64,000 nucleotides of DNA from NCBI RefSeq assembly GCF_017792025.1, contig NZ_CP046956.1, positions 3,844,001 through 3,908,000 of the forward strand, written 5' to 3'. Each line of letters begins with the position of its first letter. Within the stretch, counting starts at the first letter, position 1. Origin of the DNA: Sediminibacillus dalangtanensis (GTDB lineage Bacteria; Bacillota; Bacilli; Bacillales; Amphibacillaceae). Below are positions 60,394-64,000 of the stretch, one piece after another. The notes under the pieces were generated by a model. That model worked only from the letters and a program-made list of their open reading frames with translations, was not told where the DNA came from and did no database searches. The position numbers and the translations under genes were made by a program.

Positions 60394-61191
60394 TTAAACT
60401 ACTTCATAGAGAGGGGTCGGCGTCTTCGGGTCTGTATCATGCAGGTGCAGTTTGTCGCCGATGGTGAAACCATGGTCATTCAAATAGTTTTGCACGGACA
60501 TTCTGGCCAATTCTTTCATGTTGTTATCTTTGCTTAAATGGGCCAAATAAATACGCTTTGTTTGATCTCCGATGATATCGCTCAAAGCCAGGGCGCAATC
60601 GTCATTGGAAACGTGGCCGCTATCGCCGAGAATGCGACGTTTGACATTCCACGGATATCTGCCCATTTGCAGCATGGAAACATCATGATTAGCTTCGAAA
60701 ATATAGGCGTCCGCATTTTCTACGGTTTTTTTGATGCGTTCGGATACATAACCGAGATCGGTTACGAGAGCGACTTTTTTCCCCTCATGGTGGAAGGTGA
60801 AAAACATCGGCTCTGCCGCATCATGCGAGACACCGAACGATTCCACATCCAGGTCGCCGAAAGCCTTGGTTTCCTCCATGTTGAACACAAACTTCTGATC
60901 CAACTCAATTTTGCCAATTGAACCTTCCATCGCTTTCCACGTTTTTTCGTTGGCATAGATCGGCAGCTGGTAACGGCGGGCCATGATGCCCAACCCTTTG
61001 ATATGGTCACTGTGTTCATGGGTGACCAGCAGCTTGGTAAGACTATATGGGTCGATGTTCACTTCGCTCATCAACCGTTCCATTTCCTTGCCGCTCAATC
61101 CCGCATCGACTAAGATTTTCTCTTTTTCTGTCGCTATATAAAAAGCATTTCCTGTACTTCCTGATGCTAGTACACTAAAGCTTAACGTCAT
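60394..61191 (-). CDS. walJ: WalJ (YycJ) metallo-beta-lactamase-fold nuclease
   Basis: A 265-residue cytosolic protein with the metal site [12 protein letters not shown] near residues 57-68, a second histidine region [24 protein letters not shown] and [13 protein letters not shown]. It belongs to the exonuclease-type branch of the MBL fold and is linked to coordinating cell division with replication. Its start overlaps the walI stop by four bases. Member of the walRKHIJ-htrA operon. Confidence 0.95.
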   Translation of the reverse strand: MTLSFSVLASGSTGNAFYIATEKEKILVDAGLSGKEMERLMSEVNIDPYSLTKLLVTHEHSDHIKGLGIMARRYQLPIYANEKTWKAMEGSIGKIELDQKFVFNMEETKAFGDLDVESFGVSHDAAEPMFFTFHHEGKKVALVTDLGYVSERIKKTVENADAYIFEANHDVSMLQMGRYPWNVKRRILGDSGHVSNDDCALALSDIIGDQTKRIYLAHLSKDNNMKELARMSVQNYLNDHGFTIGDKLHLHDTDPKTPTPLYEVV

Positions 61192-62117
61192 TCCTCATCA
61201 CTCACCCTTGTGGATTCCAATAATCCTTGGTACACATTTTGCAATTCTTCTATTTCCTCGTCAGACAATTTCGTATCTCTCATGCCATCCTGCGCTTTCC
61301 GGATCGTATTCCGAACAAACGTCGGATTGTCATGCTGCGAAAATTGTCCTTCACTACCCATTACCACATAATGCAAGTGGTCATTGATGGCAAAGTGCCA
61401 GGAAGGAGCAAAAACCTGCTGCCCTTCATCGAGATCGACGAATGAATAATAGCCCACTGTCGGGGTTTCCGATATTTCCGGGTCCTCCATTGGCAATGCA
61501 TTGGCTTTAAACAGGCTGCTTATCGCAGCATACGCAGTAATCATGCTTTTTGGCTCCTGTCTGTCCACTTCATCAACCGCGGTCTGCAGGTAGCTGGTAA
61601 TTTCATTATCGCTATTGACAAAGGCTACCACAAAGCCGCTCTGGCTGTAATAAATCGGCTTGCTATTGTTTGTCTGGAAAAAAATCAGAGCGCCGGAAAC
61701 GTCATCTTGTCCCCAATAAACATATTCTCCACCAGAAAGGATGTGTTCGGATAGCTCCAGTTCCTTCTCAGCATTCGTGCTATCCGGATCAATCGGCACT
61801 GGTTCCTCGAACTCTGAATACAGCAGGTTGCCGCCGCTAAGCAGAGCCACTTCCTGCTCACTCATTGCCTTGAGGGTTTTCACGTCATCGGCAGTAAAGT
61901 TTCTCGCTTTTACCGTAATGAACGAATCCTTCACCTGCTCCTCTGGCAGCTTATCAAGCCCTTTCACATTTTCCCTCATATACTCTTCCAGTTTCGGTTC
62001 CGTAATATCTCCGGATGGTGATCTGGAATCCATCGTTTTCAAAAATTGCTGAAGAAGGAAGATATCCAGGATAAGGAAACATATGATGAATAGTGTTTTA
62101 ATTTGTCCCCATTGCAT
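61188..62117 (-). CDS. walI: WalI (YycI) regulatory membrane protein
   Basis: A 309-residue protein: one N-terminal membrane helix ([20 protein letters not shown]) and an outside domain with YycI features ([19 protein letters not shown] region, [40 protein letters not shown]). With WalH it binds WalK in the membrane and restrains it. Somewhat longer than the Bacillus subtilis protein at the C-terminus. Follows walH after three bases. Confidence 0.93.
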   Translation of the reverse strand: MQWGQIKTLFIICFLILDIFLLQQFLKTMDSRSPSGDITEPKLEEYMRENVKGLDKLPEEQVKDSFITVKARNFTADDVKTLKAMSEQEVALLSGGNLLYSEFEEPVPIDPDSTNAEKELELSEHILSGGEYVYWGQDDVSGALIFFQTNNSKPIYYSQSGFVVAFVNSDNEITSYLQTAVDEVDRQEPKSMITAYAAISSLFKANALPMEDPEISETPTVGYYSFVDLDEGQQVFAPSWHFAINDHLHYVVMGSEGQFSQHDNPTFVRNTIRKAQDGMRDTKLSDEEIEELQNVYQGLLESTRVSDEE

Positions 62118-62120
62118 GGC

Positions 62121-63443
62121 TTATTCCTCCCCCAAACCGGACATTTCACTTAAATCCAGCTCGCTCCAGCCAGTAGTGTCCTGTTTGAACCAGGCTGGCA
62201 TCAGCCGGATCGATATGCCTTCGTCGATCAACTTATAACCGAGGGCGATATCCTTAATACTGCTGCTGCCTTTGGTATCTTCCAAATAGCCGGCGATTTC
62301 CTCACCACTCGGCAAATCAGGCGGTTCTCCGTAATCAAACGCTTCGCCCAATTTGAACAACGGACGGTCATATTTGTAAGGCTGGTTGCGCCAGGTTATT
62401 TGAATGGTCGCCTGCTTATCATTTTGGCCGAAAACCGGATACTCGTTATAGACAAGCCGGTACGTCACTTCATTCCGCTGCACATTCATATTGTAAAGCT
62501 GATACTCATCGTTGGCAGAGTTGGTCCAGCCTCTGTGGGCATTGAGAAAATTGATGGTTTGGTTGACCAGTTCCGAGCCTTCGATGGTGCGGTTTTCCGG
62601 GAGAGGATTGACGTATTCCATATACTTCTCGCTTTCATACGCCCGAAGCTCCCGGATACTGTCCGAGTAAGACTTGCCGCCACCTTCCATCCGATTCGAT
62701 GTCATGATGTCCCGGTCTGTAAACAAGTTGTTGAGCAGCGGTTCCAGATCGGTGATCGTTGTAAACGTATCAACGGAAAAAGTCAGATCATTTATTTCCG
62801 GTTCCCCCTGCGGGATATAAATTGGTGCCCCGGCACTTTCCGCATACTCGATATAATCCATTTTTCCGTCCATATCGGTATATGAGTCCAGCACATCGGC
62901 AGCACCGGCGTTCTGTGCCTCTGCGTGCATACTCATCCTTGCTTCCGTATTGTAAAATACCAATTCGACGGTACCGCTGTTGTTTTCGTTCAGATAAATC
63001 CGGTCGAATGAACCCCGTTGTACTTGATTGATGGTGTTCTCTTCCATAGAAAACAAGTCTCTTATCGCTCCAGCCGGCACCTCCAAAGGAAATATCAGCT
63101 GAGCGGTGTACTCATCACTGTCAGGCAATTCCTGATCGGTCTGGATACCTTGGTCAAAGCCGGCAAGCAACCATTCTTGCATCTCCTGGTAAAATGCTTC
63201 CTGGTCGTTTCGGTTTTCAAAAGAAGAGAAAGTGCCATTTGTTTGAAAAATGATTTTCGACGGTTCTATGATGCTCTTTTTGGTTTCCTCCTGGCCGGCC
63301 TCCAGTGGTTCATCGGTATAATTGCTTTCCACGTTTTCTGTCTCATCGTAGTTCGGCTTGTAATTCCAAATCCCCAAAGTCAGCAGCAAGCTGGCTGCAA
63401 TCAACGCCGACAAGCCCAATGTTTTTATCATTTCGAGCCTCAT
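62121..63443 (-). CDS. walH: WalH (YycH) regulatory membrane protein
   Basis: A 440-residue protein with one N-terminal helix (TLGLSALIAASLLLTLGIWN) then the YycH ectodomain (NYKPNYDET, IIFQTNGTFSSFENRNDQEA, LIFPLEVPAGAIRDLFSMEE, DRIYLNENNSGTVELVFYNT). It acts outside the membrane with WalI to hold back WalK activity and so cell-wall hydrolase expression. Its ATG overlaps the walK stop by four bases. Confidence 0.94.
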   Translation of the reverse strand: MRLEMIKTLGLSALIAASLLLTLGIWNYKPNYDETENVESNYTDEPLEAGQEETKKSIIEPSKIIFQTNGTFSSFENRNDQEAFYQEMQEWLLAGFDQGIQTDQELPDSDEYTAQLIFPLEVPAGAIRDLFSMEENTINQVQRGSFDRIYLNENNSGTVELVFYNTEARMSMHAEAQNAGAADVLDSYTDMDGKMDYIEYAESAGAPIYIPQGEPEINDLTFSVDTFTTITDLEPLLNNLFTDRDIMTSNRMEGGGKSYSDSIRELRAYESEKYMEYVNPLPENRTIEGSELVNQTINFLNAHRGWTNSANDEYQLYNMNVQRNEVTYRLVYNEYPVFGQNDKQATIQITWRNQPYKYDRPLFKLGEAFDYGEPPDLPSGEEIAGYLEDTKGSSSIKDIALGYKLIDEGISIRLMPAWFKQDTTGWSELDLSEMSGLGEE

Positions 63444-64000
63444 CGTTTGTCACCTCCGCTTCTTTTGATAAGCGGCAATGTAAAATGGACGGTCGTCCCC
63501 TTACCTTCTTTACTTTCTGCCCATATGTGGCCGTGATGGGCTTCAATGATTTCTTTGGCGATTGCCAGGCCGAGTCCTGTCCCGCCCAGGTTCCGGGAGC
63601 GGGCCTTGTCAGCCCGGTAGAACCGGTCGAAGATTTTGTCCACCTTTTCCTGGGCAATCCCCATGCCCTGGTCGGTGATCGACACCTTCAGTCTGTTGCG
63701 GTTATTGACCACCCGGAAGGTGATCCGGCCGCCATCCGGCGAATACTTAATCGCATTGGAGATGATATTATCGACTACCTGGGTCAGTTTGTCTTTATCC
63801 ATCCACACAAAAAATTCTTTGTTTGGAAGCTTCCGGTCGAGAATGATTTCTTCGGCTTTATTCATTTCAAAACGGTCGATGATATGGTGGAAAAACGTGA
63901 TGAAATCGACCCGTTCCATGTAAAGATCGGTTGCCTTGTTATCCATTTTGGAAAGCTGCAGCAAGTCATTGACCAGCCGGATCATCCGGTCTGTTTCGTT
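63440..64000 (-). CDS. walK: WalK sensor histidine kinase, C-terminal part, cut by window edge
   Basis: About 187 C-terminal residues of the kinase are present. The dimerisation helix end (NETDRMIRLVNDLLQLSKMD) and the full ATPase domain are visible: N box DKLTQVVDNIISNAIKYSPD, G1 ITDQGMGIA, F box FDRFYRADKARSRNLGGTG, G2 GLGLAIAKEIIEAHHGHIW. The linked walH, walI, walJ and htrA identify it. The essential WalK-WalR system controls peptidoglycan hydrolases. The N-terminal sensor part lies beyond the right edge. Confidence 0.95.
   Translation of the reverse strand, partial: NETDRMIRLVNDLLQLSKMDNKATDLYMERVDFITFFHHIIDRFEMNKAEEIILDRKLPNKEFFVWMDKDKLTQVVDNIISNAIKYSPDGGRITFRVVNNRNRLKVSITDQGMGIAQEKVDKIFDRFYRADKARSRNLGGTGLGLAIAKEIIEAHHGHIWAESKEGKGTTVHFTLPLIKRSGGDKR

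Overview
The window comes from a low-to-moderate GC Gram-positive bacterium of the Bacillaceae. It has strong AGGAGG-type ribosome binding sites, many lipobox lipoproteins and the gene set walK-walH-walI-walJ-htrA followed further on by rlmH, the order found near the chromosome origin in Bacillus. A cluster of DnaA boxes beside htrA fits an origin-proximal position. No rRNA, tRNA or CRISPR array was seen.

Layout. 1-5.4 kb: a sodium/solute symporter pair, small membrane proteins, a lipoprotein and a LysM-3D cell-wall protein, with an inverted pair of intergenic repeats. 5.6-13.4 kb: a DrrAB-type ABC exporter with a two-component system, a decayed DUF4396 gene, a DUF2920 protein and a lipoprotein. 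13.6-22.7 kb: a glycine-betaine-type binding protein, an aldo/keto reductase, a SigO/RsoA-like two-part sigma factor divergent from yvrJ, an ECF sigma/anti-sigma pair and a large leaderless DUF1906 protein. 22.8-41 kb: an accessory region with degraded IS200, ISL3 and IS21 copies, McrBC with an EVE-like domain, an orphan JetD-like protein, an AbaSI-like nuclease, a dead ECF41-type sigma gene, and ordinary metabolic and regulatory genes (SDR/AraC, EamA/LysR, DJ-1).

41.1-49.4 kb is the most striking part. Three direct copies of the 3' end of rlmH bound two adjacent cassettes. One carries a large serine recombinase and a BcgI-like restriction-modification system. The other carries a two-gene Thoeris system (ThsA SIR2-SLOG, ThsB TIR) and the relic of a second recombinase. 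This is the architecture of staphylococcal SCC elements at rlmH, but in another family. The recombinase stop codon lies inside the attachment-site repeat.

49.4-64 kb: core genes. rlmH, a class I ribonucleotide reductase small subunit with a flavodoxin behind paired NrdR-like boxes, a Lin0512 protein, a YghZ-like reductase, a mannose/fructose sugar cluster (manA, ROK kinase, ROK regulator with a palindromic operator), the DnaA-box cluster, then htrA, walJ, walI, walH and the 3' part of walK. Many genes in the accessory part are broken by single frameshifts or stops. I note where these could instead be sequencing errors.
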